This document shows, one piece after another, positions 45,332 through 55,038 of a DNA stretch of 64,000 nucleotides. The first letter of the stretch is position 1. The number at the start of each line of letters is the position of its first letter. Made by a program: the position numbers and the translations under genes. Under the pieces are notes generated by a model that saw nothing but the letters and a program-made list of their open reading frames with translations, was not told the origin of the DNA and searched no databases. The stretch covers positions 1 to 64,000 of the forward strand of contig CANPWQ010000003.1 in assembly GCA_947584965.1 (NCBI GenBank), in the 5' to 3' direction. Source of the stretch: Candidatus Gastranaerophilales bacterium. GTDB lineage: Bacteria; Cyanobacteriota; Vampirovibrionia; Gastranaerophilales; Gastranaerophilaceae.

Positions 45332-45589
45332 TTACATATACTGTTCATCTTGCAGCGCGACTGCGCATATTGAAGTTGATTGAATGCAGACTCTTTTAAC
45401 AGGCCCAAGAGTATTTTTTTCAATTAACTTAGTAGTAGGTGAATTTAATTTAAGCACCTGCAAAAGCTCATCATAAAGCTCTAACGGATTTTCAACGTAT
45501 AAAACAAGAGGCGCTGTAGTGCCTTTTAAAAATACTAAAACCGAAGTTCTTTTTTTTAATTGAGTCCCTTGAGCAAACGGCTGTGCCAT
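45332..45589 (-). CDS. Conserved-looking small protein of 85 residues, unknown function
   Basis: The protein has a beta-strand-rich core (KRTSVLVFLKGTTAPLVLYV) followed by a helix (NPLELYDELLQVLKL) and a C-terminal strand with two Cys. No family is recognised. The start is preceded by TTGGAGGTTAATTT on the minus strand, a good ribosome site. Its 3' end abuts the second transporter gene, from which it converges. The compact alpha/beta build looks like a real gene. Confidence 0.65.
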   Translation of the reverse strand: MAQPFAQGTQLKKRTSVLVFLKGTTAPLVLYVENPLELYDELLQVLKLNSPTTKLIEKNTLGPVKRVCIQSTSICAVALQDEQYM

Positions 45590-45649
45590 AAATTAACCTC
45601 CAATATAGTTAAATATTAATAAATTTTAATAAAAAAATCAACAATTTAA

Positions 45650-45877
45650 CTAAAAATTAAGGCTATTTTCCAATTCATCATACTTACCGATTATTCTTTC
45701 CAAAATTCTTCTTTGAATAATAGCCAAGTTTGCGTTATCGGCATTTTCAAGGTCAAAGTCACCGTTTAGCGAACATTCAAGAAAATTACTCAAAGTCAGA
45801 GCTAAAGTAAGTTCATTCCCGATTGAGTGGATATCATTTTCCAATTTTTCAAAATCAATTTTTAAGTTATTTGGCAT
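45650..45877 (-). CDS. Small helical protein of 75 residues, unknown function
   Basis: The protein is acidic and helical (NDIHSIGNELTLALTLSNFL), with no signal peptide. AAAAGGAGAACAAAAT precedes the start. It lies 60 bases upstream of the other small minus-strand gene, so the two are probably co-transcribed. No family is recognised. Confidence 0.62.
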   Translation of the reverse strand: MPNNLKIDFEKLENDIHSIGNELTLALTLSNFLECSLNGDFDLENADNANLAIIQRRILERIIGKYDELENSLNF

Positions 45878-46041
45878 ATTTTGTTCTCCTTTTATTTTTT
45901 ATTTTGATTTTATACTAACATATTTTCCTATTTACTGCAAATATTATATTAATATTTTAAATATTTATTTACAATCACGGCACTCTAAGCTATTTTTCGG
46001 TTATTATAACAAGAGTCAAAGATAATTAACGAGGTAGAAAA

Positions 46042-46836
46042 ATGATAAAAATAGGAGTTGTCGGGGCACTCGGGAAAATGGGCAAACAGGTTGTAAAATC
46101 TGTTCTTGAAGCCGATGATATGGAGTTTGTTTGTGCAATAGATGTTTTAGGAGCGGGAACGGACGCAGGTTATGCTGCAGCAGGCAAAGAATGCGGCGTT
46201 TTAATACAAACAGATATTAAAAATGCAATAAGCACTTCAAAACCTGATGTAATAATTGATTTCACACAGCCAAACGGAATATTTGAACATGTAAAAACAT
46301 ATATGGAATTAAATGTAAAATCGGTAATAGGCACAACAGGGTTAAATGAAGAGAATATAAAAGACTTAAGAAACTTATCGGAGAGAACAAAAACAGGTTG
46401 TTTAATAGCTCCGAACTTTTCAACGGGGGCGGTATTATTAATGATGTTTGCAAGACAAGCTGCAAAATATTTTAATAATGCGGAAATAATAGAGCTTCAC
46501 CATAATCAAAAGAAAGACGCGCCGTCAGGAACCGCCGTAAAAACAGCGCAACTAATGGCGGAAGTTAACAGTAATTTTACAACGGGTAATTGTCCTGAAA
46601 CAGAGTTAATAAAAGGCTCAAGAGGCGGAACGGGAAGCGCAAATATACATATTCACTCGGTCAGAATGCCCGGGTACATTGCTTCTCAAGAGGTAATATT
46701 CGGCGCTGACGGTCAAATTTTTAAAATAAAACACGATACCATGGACAGATCCTGCTATATGGCGGGAGTTTTGCTTGCGGTAAGACACGTTTATAAAAAT
46801 AATGACTTTATTTACGGGCTTGATAATATTTTATAG
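46042..46836 (+). CDS. dapB: 4-hydroxy-tetrahydrodipicolinate reductase
   Basis: This 264-residue enzyme of the lysine/diaminopimelate pathway has the N-terminal nucleotide-binding VVGALGKMGKQV, IDFTQPNG, and IGTTGLNEENI. The catalytic stretch IELHHNQKKDAPSGTA holds the active-site His and Lys, and RGGTGSANIHIHSVRMPG contains the substrate loop. The family range is about 240-270 residues. The start has CGAGGTAGAAAA upstream. Its stop codon directly abuts the convergent anmK gene. lysA, the last step of the pathway, is in the same window at 56868. Confidence 0.96.
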   Translation: MIKIGVVGALGKMGKQVVKSVLEADDMEFVCAIDVLGAGTDAGYAAAGKECGVLIQTDIKNAISTSKPDVIIDFTQPNGIFEHVKTYMELNVKSVIGTTGLNEENIKDLRNLSERTKTGCLIAPNFSTGAVLLMMFARQAAKYFNNAEIIELHHNQKKDAPSGTAVKTAQLMAEVNSNFTTGNCPETELIKGSRGGTGSANIHIHSVRMPGYIASQEVIFGADGQIFKIKHDTMDRSCYMAGVLLAVRHVYKNNDFIYGLDNIL

Positions 46837-47964
46837 TTAATAAGAAAATTTACCCATAATAACATTCTCATCCGCACCCGTGCAGGAGGGAATGTTATTT
46901 GTTTGTTTATTAAATGCGAAATAGCCTAAATATGCAAATGCAATACACTCTTTGAGTTTATTCGGTATGGAATAATCCTCATGAGTTTTAATTGACACAG
47001 CGGGTAAAAGCTCCTTTAAATATTTTATTATTGCTTGATTATATGCACCGCCGCCGCCAAGTACAACTTCATCAATGTTTGTTTTTGGAAAAATAAAATC
47101 CTCATAAGATTGAGCAATCACCTTTGCGGTTAAGTATGTGATTGTAGCAATAACATCATACTCTGAAGCAGGCGCACAAAGAAAGATATTTTCCGCATAA
47201 CCCGAATTAAACAGTTCTCTGCCCGTAGATTTTGGAGGATTAAGTTTATAATACGGCTCTTTTAAAATTTTACTTAACCAATTAAAATCAATATTTCCCC
47301 TCATCGCGGTTTGTCCGTTTTTATCATAAGGCTGATTAAACAGTTTTTGCATATAGTAATCAATAAGCATATTCCCCGGTCCGTTATCAAATGCAAAAAT
47401 TTCAACATCATCGGATAAAACCGTAACATTAGATATTCCGCCGATATTTTGAATTAACCTATTTTTTCCCCGCGGAAAAATAATTCTGTCCGCAAACGGG
47501 ACTAAAGGAGCGCCCTGCCCGCCCGCGGCAATATCTTTGGGTCTGAAATCTCCTATTGTTAAAATTCCCGTTTTTTGAGAAATAACCGAAATATCACCTA
47601 TTTGCAAAGTAGAACCTATGCAAACATTATCAATTTTTTGCTTTTGAGGTAAATGACAAACAGTTTGTCCGTGCGAAGATATAAAATCAATATCTTCTTT
47701 TTTTATTCCCGCCTTTTTAATTAATAAATTTACCGCACTTGCAAATAAATCACCGACAACAAAATTCATATAGCAAATATCAGCTATGCTTCCCGCTCCG
47801 TTTGCAAGTTCTAAAAGTTTTTTTCTTATATTTTCACTATATTCAAGAGAGTATGAGTCAATAACCTTAAAAGATAAATCATCAAAAATTCTGACAAAAC
47901 AAGCGTCTACTGCATCTAAAGATGTTCCCGACATTAAAGAAATTATATTTTTATAATTTTTCAT
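46837..47964 (-). CDS. anmK: Anhydro-N-acetylmuramic acid kinase
   Basis: This 375-residue cell-wall recycling enzyme phosphorylates 1,6-anhydro-MurNAc to MurNAc-6-phosphate. ISLMSGTSLDAVDACFV is the ATP-binding signature, and SSHGQTVCHLPQ, GDFRPKDIAAGGQGAPLVPF and FAFDNGPGNMLIDYYMQ are family motifs. I place the start at 47964 because the family starts a few residues before the SGTS motif; an ATG at 47979 would add five residues. Neither start has a clear ribosome site. The gene converges on dapB without a gap. Confidence 0.93.
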   Translation of the reverse strand: MKNYKNIISLMSGTSLDAVDACFVRIFDDLSFKVIDSYSLEYSENIRKKLLELANGAGSIADICYMNFVVGDLFASAVNLLIKKAGIKKEDIDFISSHGQTVCHLPQKQKIDNVCIGSTLQIGDISVISQKTGILTIGDFRPKDIAAGGQGAPLVPFADRIIFPRGKNRLIQNIGGISNVTVLSDDVEIFAFDNGPGNMLIDYYMQKLFNQPYDKNGQTAMRGNIDFNWLSKILKEPYYKLNPPKSTGRELFNSGYAENIFLCAPASEYDVIATITYLTAKVIAQSYEDFIFPKTNIDEVVLGGGGAYNQAIIKYLKELLPAVSIKTHEDYSIPNKLKECIAFAYLGYFAFNKQTNNIPSCTGADENVIMGKFSY

Positions 47965-48019
47965 AAAATAATTATACATTAAGATTGGAAAAGAATTTCA
48001 ACAATATAAAAGTTTATTG

Positions 48020-48025
48020 TATAAT
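48020..48025 (+). promoter_or_regulatory. Candidate -10 box for manC-dxr-aroQ
   Basis: A perfect TATAAT lies between the divergent anmK and manC genes, with TTTCAA 18 bases upstream as a weak -35. The leader would be only about 13 bases and just includes the AGAGGA ribosome site. Confidence 0.45.
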
Positions 48026-48044
48026 AACTTAAAAGAGGATAGTT

Positions 48045-49490
48045 ATGGCAGAATTATATTCGGTAATATTAGCAGGAGGCTCGGGAAGCAGATTATGGCC
48101 TCTATCAAGAGCAACATACCCCAAACAGCTTTTTAAAATAAATGATGAATATACTCTTTTTCAAAAGACTTTTTTACGGCTTGCAACAATATGTGATGAT
48201 AAAAATATAATAACTTCAACAAACGTAAAACATGCAAGCGCAATAAAAGAGCAGTTAAAAACATTAAAAGAAAAGTTTTGCAGAAAATCAGACTATAAAT
48301 TAATAACTGAGCCTGTAATCAAAAACACGGCACCGGCTTTAACTATTGCCGTAAAATATATTGAAGAGAATACGGGTTTGATAAAAAATAATTCCGCAAT
48401 AATTTTATCCGTACCCGCAGACCACGTAATACCTGACAGAATAGAATTTGCAAAAATCATGGAAAAAGGAATAAAACTTGCACAAGCAGGTTATATAGTT
48501 GCCTTTTCTCAGCAAACAAATAAAATTGATGAAAATTTCGGATATATAAAAGCCAGAAAAAATCCTAAAATAACCGAGATAGTACCTGATGCACTAAAAG
48601 CAACAGCTTTTACAGAAAAGCCTGATACAAAATCGGATAAAGAAAAATTAAAAGGGAAATTATACATAAATACAGGAATATATATGTTTAGCATTGAAAC
48701 ATATCTTGAAGAAATGAAACACCATGCTAAAGATATATTAAAAACAGCGGGAAGTGAAAAAATAACAACCGCAATCCCATCCATATCATTAAATCAATAT
48801 GAAAAAATGCCTGAAATTTCCATAGATTATGCTTTAATGGAAAAGACAAAAAAAATGGCAGTAATCCCCTTTGAAACGAATTGGAAAGATATAGGCTCAT
48901 GGGATGCAATATATGAAATATCAGACAAAGACAAAAACGGCAATTATATAGCAGGCAACGCAATTGACGTTAACTCAAAAAATTCTTTAATATATTCAAC
49001 ATCAAAACTTGTTGCAACAATGGGTTTAAAAGATACCGCAGTAATTGAAACCGAAGACGCAATACTGGTCTGCGGAACAAAAGCGGAAAACGGAATAAAA
49101 AAAATATATAAAAAGCTAAACGGAAAAAACACGACCGCAAAAGAAATACATAAAACAGTATACAGACCGTGGGGCTGTTACAGCGTATTAGAAGAGGGAA
49201 ACGGATTTTTAACAAAATGTATAATAGTAAATCCGAAAGCAAAATTAAGTCTTCAACTTCATCATCACAGAAGCGAGCATTGGATTATACTGGAAGGCGA
49301 AGCAACCGTTATAAAAGGGGATAAAACATATAAATTAAATCCCGGGAACAGCATTGATATAGGAATTGAAGAAATACACTCGCTTCAAAATGAAGCAGAT
49401 GAACAATTAAAAATAATTGAAGTACAGCAGGGCGATATTTTGGATGAAAATGACATAGAACGGCTAAAAGATATATACGGCAGAGTTTAA
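48045..49490 (+). CDS. manC: Mannose-1-phosphate guanylyltransferase / mannose-6-phosphate isomerase (type II)
   Basis: This 481-residue two-domain protein has an N-terminal nucleotidyltransferase (about 1-290; VILAGGSGSRLWPLSRATYP at residues 7-26, then SVPADHVIPD) and a C-terminal cupin (about 370-475; YRPWGCYSVLE and LSLQLHHHRSEHWII). It makes GDP-mannose and may also interconvert mannose-6-P and fructose-6-P. GDP-mannose feeds capsule, O-antigen or glycoprotein synthesis. A TATAAT 24 bases before the start is a likely -10 box. dxr follows after 1 base. Confidence 0.95.
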   Translation: MAELYSVILAGGSGSRLWPLSRATYPKQLFKINDEYTLFQKTFLRLATICDDKNIITSTNVKHASAIKEQLKTLKEKFCRKSDYKLITEPVIKNTAPALTIAVKYIEENTGLIKNNSAIILSVPADHVIPDRIEFAKIMEKGIKLAQAGYIVAFSQQTNKIDENFGYIKARKNPKITEIVPDALKATAFTEKPDTKSDKEKLKGKLYINTGIYMFSIETYLEEMKHHAKDILKTAGSEKITTAIPSISLNQYEKMPEISIDYALMEKTKKMAVIPFETNWKDIGSWDAIYEISDKDKNGNYIAGNAIDVNSKNSLIYSTSKLVATMGLKDTAVIETEDAILVCGTKAENGIKKIYKKLNGKNTTAKEIHKTVYRPWGCYSVLEEGNGFLTKCIIVNPKAKLSLQLHHHRSEHWIILEGEATVIKGDKTYKLNPGNSIDIGIEEIHSLQNEADEQLKIIEVQQGDILDENDIERLKDIYGRV

Positions 49491-49491
49491 A

Positions 49492-50649
49492 ATGGCAAAA
49501 AATATAGCAATATTAGGATCCACAGGTTCAATAGGAACTCAGGCTTTAGAAGTTACGGATAAATTAAACGGAAAAATAAAAGTAACAGCAATAAGCGGAG
49601 GGAAAAATACAAATTTACTTCTTGAACAGGCAAAAAAATATAATCCGAAATATGTATGTGTTCAATCAAAAGATGACGCACAAATTCTGCAAAATAAATT
49701 GTCGGGCACAAAAGTTTTGTTTGGAGATGAGGGACTAAATGTAATAGCCTCATTGAATGAAATTGATTTAGTTCTTGTTGCATTATCGGGGAAAACAGGG
49801 CTAAAACCGACAATAACCGCGATACAAAATAAAAAAGATATAGCGCTTGCGAATAAGGAAACACTGGTTATGGCAGGCGATATTGTAATGAGGCTTGCAA
49901 AAGAAAATAATGTTAAAATACTGCCCGTAGACAGTGAGCATAGTGCAATATTCCAATGTATTACGAATAGAGAAGCCGTAAAACATTTAATTATAACTTC
50001 ATCAGGCGGGCCTTTCAGAACCTCAAGCAGAGAAGAAATGGAAAAAGCTGATTTATCGGAAGCGCTGGCTCATCCAAGGTGGAAAATGGGTAAAAAAATA
50101 ACGGTTGATTCCGCAACATTAATGAATAAAGGACTTGAGGTTATAGAAGCACATCATTTATTTAACTTCAAATATGAGGACATAAAAGTTATAGTCCACC
50201 CTCAAAGCTATATACATAGTGCAGTAGAATACAATGACGGAAGCATAATTGCACAAATCGGGAATCCCAGTATGCACATCCCCATTCAATATGCCCTAAC
50301 ATACCCCGAGCGTTGCGAGGGAGTAGAAACAGAAAGTTTTAATTTTATAAAGGCGTCAAAATTCGAGTTTTATAAACCTGATTTAGATAAATTTCCTGCT
50401 TTAGCACTTGCCATAGATGCAGGGAAAAAAGGCGGAACATACCCTGTCTGCATGAATGCAGCTAATGAAGAAGCGGTTTTTGCATTTCTTGAAAATAAAA
50501 TAAAATTTTTACAAATTTATGAAATAACGAAAAAAATATATGACAGCTACACGGGTATTCAAAATCCGTCAATTGATGAAATTTTATCGGAAGATGAAAA
50601 AGTAAGAACACAGACAAAAGAATTAATTAATAAAATGAGGAATTTATGA
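49492..50649 (+). CDS. dxr: 1-deoxy-D-xylulose 5-phosphate reductoisomerase
   Basis: This 385-residue enzyme catalyses the NADPH-dependent second step of the MEP isoprenoid pathway. The N-terminal [11 protein letters not shown] binds [15 protein letters not shown] and [10 protein letters not shown] are the metal and substrate motifs, and [16 protein letters not shown] is the family signature. The length matches E. coli (398). It begins 1 base after manC and overlaps aroQ by 4 bases (ATGA), so the three genes form one unit. Confidence 0.97.
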   Translation: MAKNIAILGSTGSIGTQALEVTDKLNGKIKVTAISGGKNTNLLLEQAKKYNPKYVCVQSKDDAQILQNKLSGTKVLFGDEGLNVIASLNEIDLVLVALSGKTGLKPTITAIQNKKDIALANKETLVMAGDIVMRLAKENNVKILPVDSEHSAIFQCITNREAVKHLIITSSGGPFRTSSREEMEKADLSEALAHPRWKMGKKITVDSATLMNKGLEVIEAHHLFNFKYEDIKVIVHPQSYIHSAVEYNDGSIIAQIGNPSMHIPIQYALTYPERCEGVETESFNFIKASKFEFYKPDLDKFPALALAIDAGKKGGTYPVCMNAANEEAVFAFLENKIKFLQIYEITKKIYDSYTGIQNPSIDEILSEDEKVRTQTKELINKMRNL

Positions 50650-51083
50650 AAATATTATTTTTAAACGGACCGAATTTAAACCTGCTCGGAACTCGTGAGC
50701 CTGATAAATACGGAAATCAAACACTTAATGATATAGAAGAATACATAAAAAAAGAAGCCGAATTATTAAATGTTGAAGTTAATTTTTATCAAAGCAATAT
50801 AGAAGGCGAGCTTGTAGATAAAATTCAATCAGCAAAAAATGAATATGACGGACTTGTAATAAACCCCGCGGCATATACCCATACCAGCGTAGCAATCCGA
50901 GATGCACTTTTAGCCGTTAACATCCCCGCCGTTGAAATTCATTTATCAAACATACATAAACGCGAAGAATTTAGAAAAATATCACTTACAGCACCTGCCT
51001 GCATAGGACAAATAACGGGGTTTGGCGCAAACAGTTATAAGCTCGGACTGATAGCAATAACAGATTATTTAAAATCACTTTAA
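50646..51083 (+). CDS. aroQ: Type II 3-dehydroquinate dehydratase
   Basis: This 145-residue enzyme is the dodecameric type II dehydroquinase of the shikimate pathway. [19 protein letters not shown] at the N-terminus holds the catalytic Tyr loop, [16 protein letters not shown] binds substrate, and [15 protein letters not shown] contains the catalytic His. It overlaps dxr by 4 bases at its start and the convergent glycosidase-like gene by 9 bases at its end. Confidence 0.96.
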   Translation: MKILFLNGPNLNLLGTREPDKYGNQTLNDIEEYIKKEAELLNVEVNFYQSNIEGELVDKIQSAKNEYDGLVINPAAYTHTSVAIRDALLAVNIPAVEIHLSNIHKREEFRKISLTAPACIGQITGFGANSYKLGLIAITDYLKSL

Positions 51084-51887
51084 GATTAAGAAAGATTTTA
51101 ATTTTCTTGCAGTATTATCTTTATCGGAGATAATGTGCAGTTCATTGGAATCAAAAGAAGTAGAACCGCCCCCGTCAAACGCCATAGCTTTTTCCATTCC
51201 CCATTTTCTTGTAAGATTTGCAAGTTCTTCAAGTGTCATAGTATGATTAGTCGTAACAATAAAAAGATATATATTATTTTCTCTAATTCCTATGGCAGTT
51301 CTTGCATATTTATGCAAAGCGGAAGCAGACTCGCTGACAATCTTACCGTCTTTAACAATAACAAAAAATTCTTCTTCCAAATTCAAATCGGGAAACAGCA
51401 TAGGACCTGCTTGAATGGAATGTTTTATAACATAACCTTCTTTAGGCTTATCATTGTGCCTTGCAATATCATAAACCAAGTGTTTTTTATTGTCCTCTAA
51501 AATTCTGAATTCAGAACGGTTTAAAATTTTATCAATATACGGTTCTAAAGTTTTATTATTCATTAAATTTTCATTTTGCGTCGGATCAAGCACCGTATCA
51601 CTGTCAATGACAACATAAGAAACCGTTTTTTGATTTTTAGGATCAAAAAAGCCTGCGTTAACTACAAACTTTGAAAAAGTTAAATCGTAAACTTCTTTAT
51701 TTTCAGCTAAATCATCCACATAAAACGGCATTAATTTCCCTTTTGTTTTTGCTGTATTAACCTCTATAACATAAACACCGACAGGGTCTTGAACAATTCT
51801 GTACGGCATTTTTTCTTTTGCAAAAACAGGAGCACAACTAAAACAAATTAAACTTAAAACAATAAAAGCAAAAATCTTTTTAATCAT
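51075..51887 (-). CDS. Phosphodiester glycosidase family (NAGPA-like) exported protein
   Basis: This 270-residue protein has an N-terminal signal peptide (hydrophobic 5-22; CAPVFAKEK, either SPase I cleavage or a lipoprotein Cys). The NAGPA domain (PF09992) shows [10 protein letters not shown] near residue 76, [16 protein letters not shown] and [12 protein letters not shown] at the C-terminus. The human homologue uncovers mannose-6-phosphate by removing GlcNAc; the bacterial members act on unknown phosphodiester-linked sugars at the envelope. It begins 1 base before the LptF/G-type gene ends and is co-transcribed with lptB and that permease. Confidence 0.87.
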   Translation of the reverse strand: MIKKIFAFIVLSLICFSCAPVFAKEKMPYRIVQDPVGVYVIEVNTAKTKGKLMPFYVDDLAENKEVYDLTFSKFVVNAGFFDPKNQKTVSYVVIDSDTVLDPTQNENLMNNKTLEPYIDKILNRSEFRILEDNKKHLVYDIARHNDKPKEGYVIKHSIQAGPMLFPDLNLEEEFFVIVKDGKIVSESASALHKYARTAIGIRENNIYLFIVTTNHTMTLEELANLTRKWGMEKAMAFDGGGSTSFDSNELHIISDKDNTARKLKSFLILK

Positions 51888-52990
51888 TATAAATCCTTAA
51901 CTTTTTTAAGTACAATAATTAAGGCAACAGCACAAACAGGAGCTATCATAGAAGTAACCCATGGGGATAATATTGCCTTTTCCGCCAATAAATCAAAGAA
52001 CGGAATTGTTATATAATACGAAAATATAATACCAACAGCAACAAGCATTCCGATAAACTTTTGTTCTCTCGGTTTTGAAAAACCAAGCAAACAACCCAAA
52101 ATGGTAAACAGAACACACATAAATGAATGTATAAATCTTTGAATATATTTATTAAGCATAAACCTATATTCATCATCCATTTTTTCCTGTTTTAAAAGTT
52201 TTATATATTCTGAAATTTGAGCATTTGTAAGTTCTCTGTCACGATTAGTAGAGTATCTCATTAATTTATAAGCATTTATTGCACTTTGATTTTCTAATAT
52301 CGGTAAATTATTAACCTCATCAATTTTATGAAAAATTCCGTCCTGAGAAATCAAATATTTTTTACCGCTGTTAATAATCCAGCTTTTATAATCATACTTA
52401 ACAAAATCTGAAACAATAACGCTTGATAAAAGACTAGCCCCCTCATCTGCCTGATTATAAAAATTTAAAACTATAACATCTCGTATATTATTATCATCAA
52501 AATTTGAAACAATAATAATTTTATTCATAGAGTCATCTGCATTTTTTACGGGGAAAACGAATTGTGAAGTTCTGTTTTCTCCTTTAATATCACTTAATTT
52601 AGAAGCAGAAACAGGTAAAAGTTTAGAGCCAACTATAAAAGTAAATCCCATTGCAAAAACACTTAATATTATTACAGAAGCAATAATACGAAAAAATGAA
52701 ATTCCCGAACCTCTAAGCACTGTAATTTCAAAATCTTTGCTTAATTTATCAAAAGTAAGGAGGGTGCCTAAAAGCATACCAACAGGCAAAGCTATGTTTA
52801 ATACTTTCGGAAGTTCATATACTATTATTGAAATTCCTTTTTCAATAGTATAAACCCCGCTAATTATTCTTTGTACGGTTTTTAAAAATATTTCGGGCAT
52901 AATCCAAACAATCATAAAGATAAATATGCATGCAAAACAAGCAAGAAAAACCTGTGAAAAAATATATCCGTCAAGTCTTTTAATTTTCAT
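51887..52990 (-). CDS. LptF/LptG family LPS export permease (YjgP/YjgQ)
   Basis: This 367-residue inner-membrane permease of the LPS transporter starts MKIKRLDGYIFSQVFLACFA. It has three N-terminal helices, a periplasmic beta-jellyroll (about 130-260) and three C-terminal helices (SFMCVLFTILGCLLGFSKPR). Only one such gene is here, whereas E. coli uses LptF and LptG; a second copy may lie elsewhere or this may form a homodimer. It overlaps lptB by one base, the expected partnership with the ATPase. Confidence 0.92.
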   Translation of the reverse strand: MKIKRLDGYIFSQVFLACFACIFIFMIVWIMPEIFLKTVQRIISGVYTIEKGISIIVYELPKVLNIALPVGMLLGTLLTFDKLSKDFEITVLRGSGISFFRIIASVIILSVFAMGFTFIVGSKLLPVSASKLSDIKGENRTSQFVFPVKNADDSMNKIIIVSNFDDNNIRDVIVLNFYNQADEGASLLSSVIVSDFVKYDYKSWIINSGKKYLISQDGIFHKIDEVNNLPILENQSAINAYKLMRYSTNRDRELTNAQISEYIKLLKQEKMDDEYRFMLNKYIQRFIHSFMCVLFTILGCLLGFSKPREQKFIGMLVAVGIIFSYYITIPFFDLLAEKAILSPWVTSMIAPVCAVALIIVLKKVKDL

Positions 52991-53712
52991 TAAAGCGAGA
53001 AATCCTTTCCGAGGTAGAATTGTTTTGCAACTTCATCATTAGCTATTTTATCCCGCGAGCCTTCTATTTGAATTTTACCGTCAAATATAACGTAGGCTCT
53101 ATCGGTGATTGATAAAGTAGCCTTTGGATTATGGTCCGTAATTAAAACACCAAGCCCTCTATCCGAGAGGAGTTTAATATTTTCTTTAATTTCTCCGATT
53201 GCAATAGGATCAATTCCTGCAAAAGGCTCATCAAGCAGAATAAATTCGGGGCTTGCAGCAAGTGCGCGTGCGATTTCAACACGTCTTCTCTCACCGCCGG
53301 ATAAAGATACCGCCATTGTATCTCTCAACCTTTTAATTCTAAACTCATCAAGCAGTTCTTCAAGTTTCTTTGCTTTCTCATCATTAGTAAGTTTATCATT
53401 AAGTTCCAAGACAAGTTTGATATTATCTTCAACAGAGAGTTTTCTGAAAATTGAAGCCTCTTGAGGCAAATAGCCGATACCCTGCTTAGCCCTTAAATTC
53501 ATAGTCATTTCAGTTAAATCGGTATCATCAATAAAAATTTTTCCCGAATTCGGGCGGATTAAACCGACAACCATGTAAAACGTAGTTGTTTTGCCCGCCC
53601 CATTAGGCCCTAACAACCCGACAACTTCTCCCTTATTAACCTCTAAAGAAATATTATTAACAACAGTTCTGTCATTATATATTTTAACAAGATTTTCCGT
53701 CTTAATTTTCAT
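52990..53712 (-). CDS. lptB: LPS export ABC transporter ATP-binding protein LptB
   Basis: This 240-residue ATPase drives LPS extraction from the inner membrane. The P-loop GPNGAGKT is at 35-42, LSGGERRRVEIARAL is the ABC signature and ILLDEPFAGIDP is Walker B with the catalytic Glu. LPQEASIFRKLSVEDN is a strong LptB-specific stretch. It is the first gene of the minus-strand unit lptB - LptF/G permease - glycosidase-like gene. A terminator of the upstream HEAT gene lies just before it, so it has its own promoter. Confidence 0.96.
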   Translation of the reverse strand: MKIKTENLVKIYNDRTVVNNISLEVNKGEVVGLLGPNGAGKTTTFYMVVGLIRPNSGKIFIDDTDLTEMTMNLRAKQGIGYLPQEASIFRKLSVEDNIKLVLELNDKLTNDEKAKKLEELLDEFRIKRLRDTMAVSLSGGERRRVEIARALAASPEFILLDEPFAGIDPIAIGEIKENIKLLSDRGLGVLITDHNPKATLSITDRAYVIFDGKIQIEGSRDKIANDEVAKQFYLGKDFSL

Positions 53713-53790
53713 AAAAAAATAACCCTTTATCCAATATATACTTTAAATAAAACAAGGGTTAATGTCAAAAACGGGAACAAAAATTAACAA

Positions 53791-53819
53791 AAAAAAGACT
53801 CTTTTTAAGAGTCCTTTTT
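53791..53819 (-). terminator. Intrinsic terminator after the HEAT-repeat gene
   Basis: On the minus strand a GACTCTT / AAGAGTC stem with a 3-base loop is followed by a run of T (the A-run at 53787-53796 on the plus strand). It lies between the stop codon at 53835 and the lptB start at 53712 and separates the two transcripts. An A/T-run on the other side may make it bidirectional. Confidence 0.8.
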
Positions 53820-53834
53820 ATAATTTTTTTTAAA

Positions 53835-54683
53835 CTAAGCAGAAACTTTTTTACCCTGCATATCATTAACAGGTTTCCAGTTAGCTGCCATAATTTTCTT
53901 AAATGATTTTAAAGCTGTATCTTCGAGTTCACCGAGTTCTTCAGCTTTAACAATTAATTCTCTTAAAGGAAGTAAAGCTCTTTGATCACGAAGAACACCT
54001 AATGCGGCAGCTGCGCCTGCTCTAACGAGGTCATTTTCTTTTTCATTTTTCATAACTTCAATTAAAGACGGAACAGCTTTTGTATCATTAAGTTTACCTA
54101 AAGAAGTAACCGCATAAATACGAACGTTAACCCATTCGTCCTTTAACATTTTAATAACGTGGTCAACTGCTTTAGGGTTACCGATTTCACCAAGAGCGCG
54201 AGTAGCATCGCATCTTACATTAACTTTTTCGCTATCCAAAGATTCAATTAAAGCATCGGTAGCAACATCACCGATTTCAATTAAAGCATCGGTAGCCGTA
54301 ATACAAACTTGAGGATTTTCATCATTTAATGCTTCAACGAGCGGTTCAACAACTTCTCTACCGCCCAAACGTCCTAATGCTCTGGCTGCACGAACGCGAA
54401 CATCAACATTTCTGTCTTCGCGTAAAGATTCAATTAACGGAATAGTAGCAGATACTTCGCCGAGTTCGCCCAGTGCTCTTGCGGCATATAAACGAACAGA
54501 GCCGTTTCTGTCATTTTTCAGTACATCAATTAACGGTTCAACAGCACTTGAATCACCCATTTCTCCAAGCACTCTTGCGGCATTATATCTTACTTTTTCC
54601 GAATTACTAGTTCTTAAATCGTTTAACAGTTCATCAAAAGATTTTTTTGCCTGTTTTTTCCTAGAGTTCACACTTATTGTCAT
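53835..54683 (-). CDS. HEAT-repeat protein (PBS lyase HEAT-like)
   Basis: This 282-residue protein is built almost entirely of about eight 31-residue HEAT-like repeats, each with a DxxVRxxAARALGELG-type core (for example VRLYAARALGELGE and VRVRAARALGRLGG). An N-terminal helical, Lys-rich stretch precedes them. It is a protein-protein scaffold; the family includes phycobilisome lyase-like proteins, but no cofactor-linked residues are visible. It has its own terminator and a long AT-rich upstream region, and is probably monocistronic. Confidence 0.9.
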   Translation of the reverse strand: MTISVNSRKKQAKKSFDELLNDLRTSNSEKVRYNAARVLGEMGDSSAVEPLIDVLKNDRNGSVRLYAARALGELGEVSATIPLIESLREDRNVDVRVRAARALGRLGGREVVEPLVEALNDENPQVCITATDALIEIGDVATDALIESLDSEKVNVRCDATRALGEIGNPKAVDHVIKMLKDEWVNVRIYAVTSLGKLNDTKAVPSLIEVMKNEKENDLVRAGAAAALGVLRDQRALLPLRELIVKAEELGELEDTALKSFKKIMAANWKPVNDMQGKKVSA

Positions 54684-54821
54684 TCTTCCTCCGACAAAAA
54701 TATACTTACTTACCTACACTAATATATAAAAAAATTTTATTTATAATAATTGATATTTTTACTCAAAAATTTTACGAATTATTAACATAAAATTTTTTTA
54801 TTTTTTGGGGGAGAAGATAAA

Positions 54822-54884
54822 ATGTACTTAGAACACTTTATCAACTTTTGTTTTTATATTATAGCATGTTTTTTTAAATTTTAA
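54822..54884 (+). CDS. Possible hydrophobic micro-peptide of 20 residues
   Basis: The ATG is preceded by GGGGGAGAAGATAAA, one of the strongest ribosome sites in the window. It opens a 20-codon frame for a hydrophobic, aromatic-rich peptide (MYLEHFINFCFYIIACFFKF) that could span a membrane. It may be a type I toxin-like or leader peptide, or a chance match; no antisense RNA is evident. Confidence 0.25.
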   Translation: MYLEHFINFCFYIIACFFKF

Positions 54885-55009
54885 ATATTTCTTTTAATTT
54901 TTAAAATAATTTTTATTTATTGTTTTTTTAATATTATGTCTTATTTAGTTATAAATTGAAAGTTTTTGTAACATTTTTTTACAAAAAATTAATATTTTTG
55001 CGCTATGCT

Positions 55010-55015
55010 TATAAT
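55010..55015 (+). promoter_or_regulatory. Candidate -10 box for the prenyltransferase gene
   Basis: TATAAT with an upstream TG (TGCTTATAAT) lies 24 bases before the start codon at 55039. No fitting -35 hexamer is seen, so it would depend on the TG extension. Confidence 0.4.
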
Positions 55016-55038
55016 ATATTGGTGAGGTTTGTGATTTT

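Larger units (their letters stand above)
54684..55038. other. AT-rich intergenic region between divergent genes
   Basis: This 355-base stretch contains long A/T runs, the upstream regions of the HEAT gene (minus) and the prenyltransferase gene (plus), and one micro-ORF with a strong ribosome site (54822-54884). I see no tRNA, clear terminator or repeat in the rest. Confidence 0.6.
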
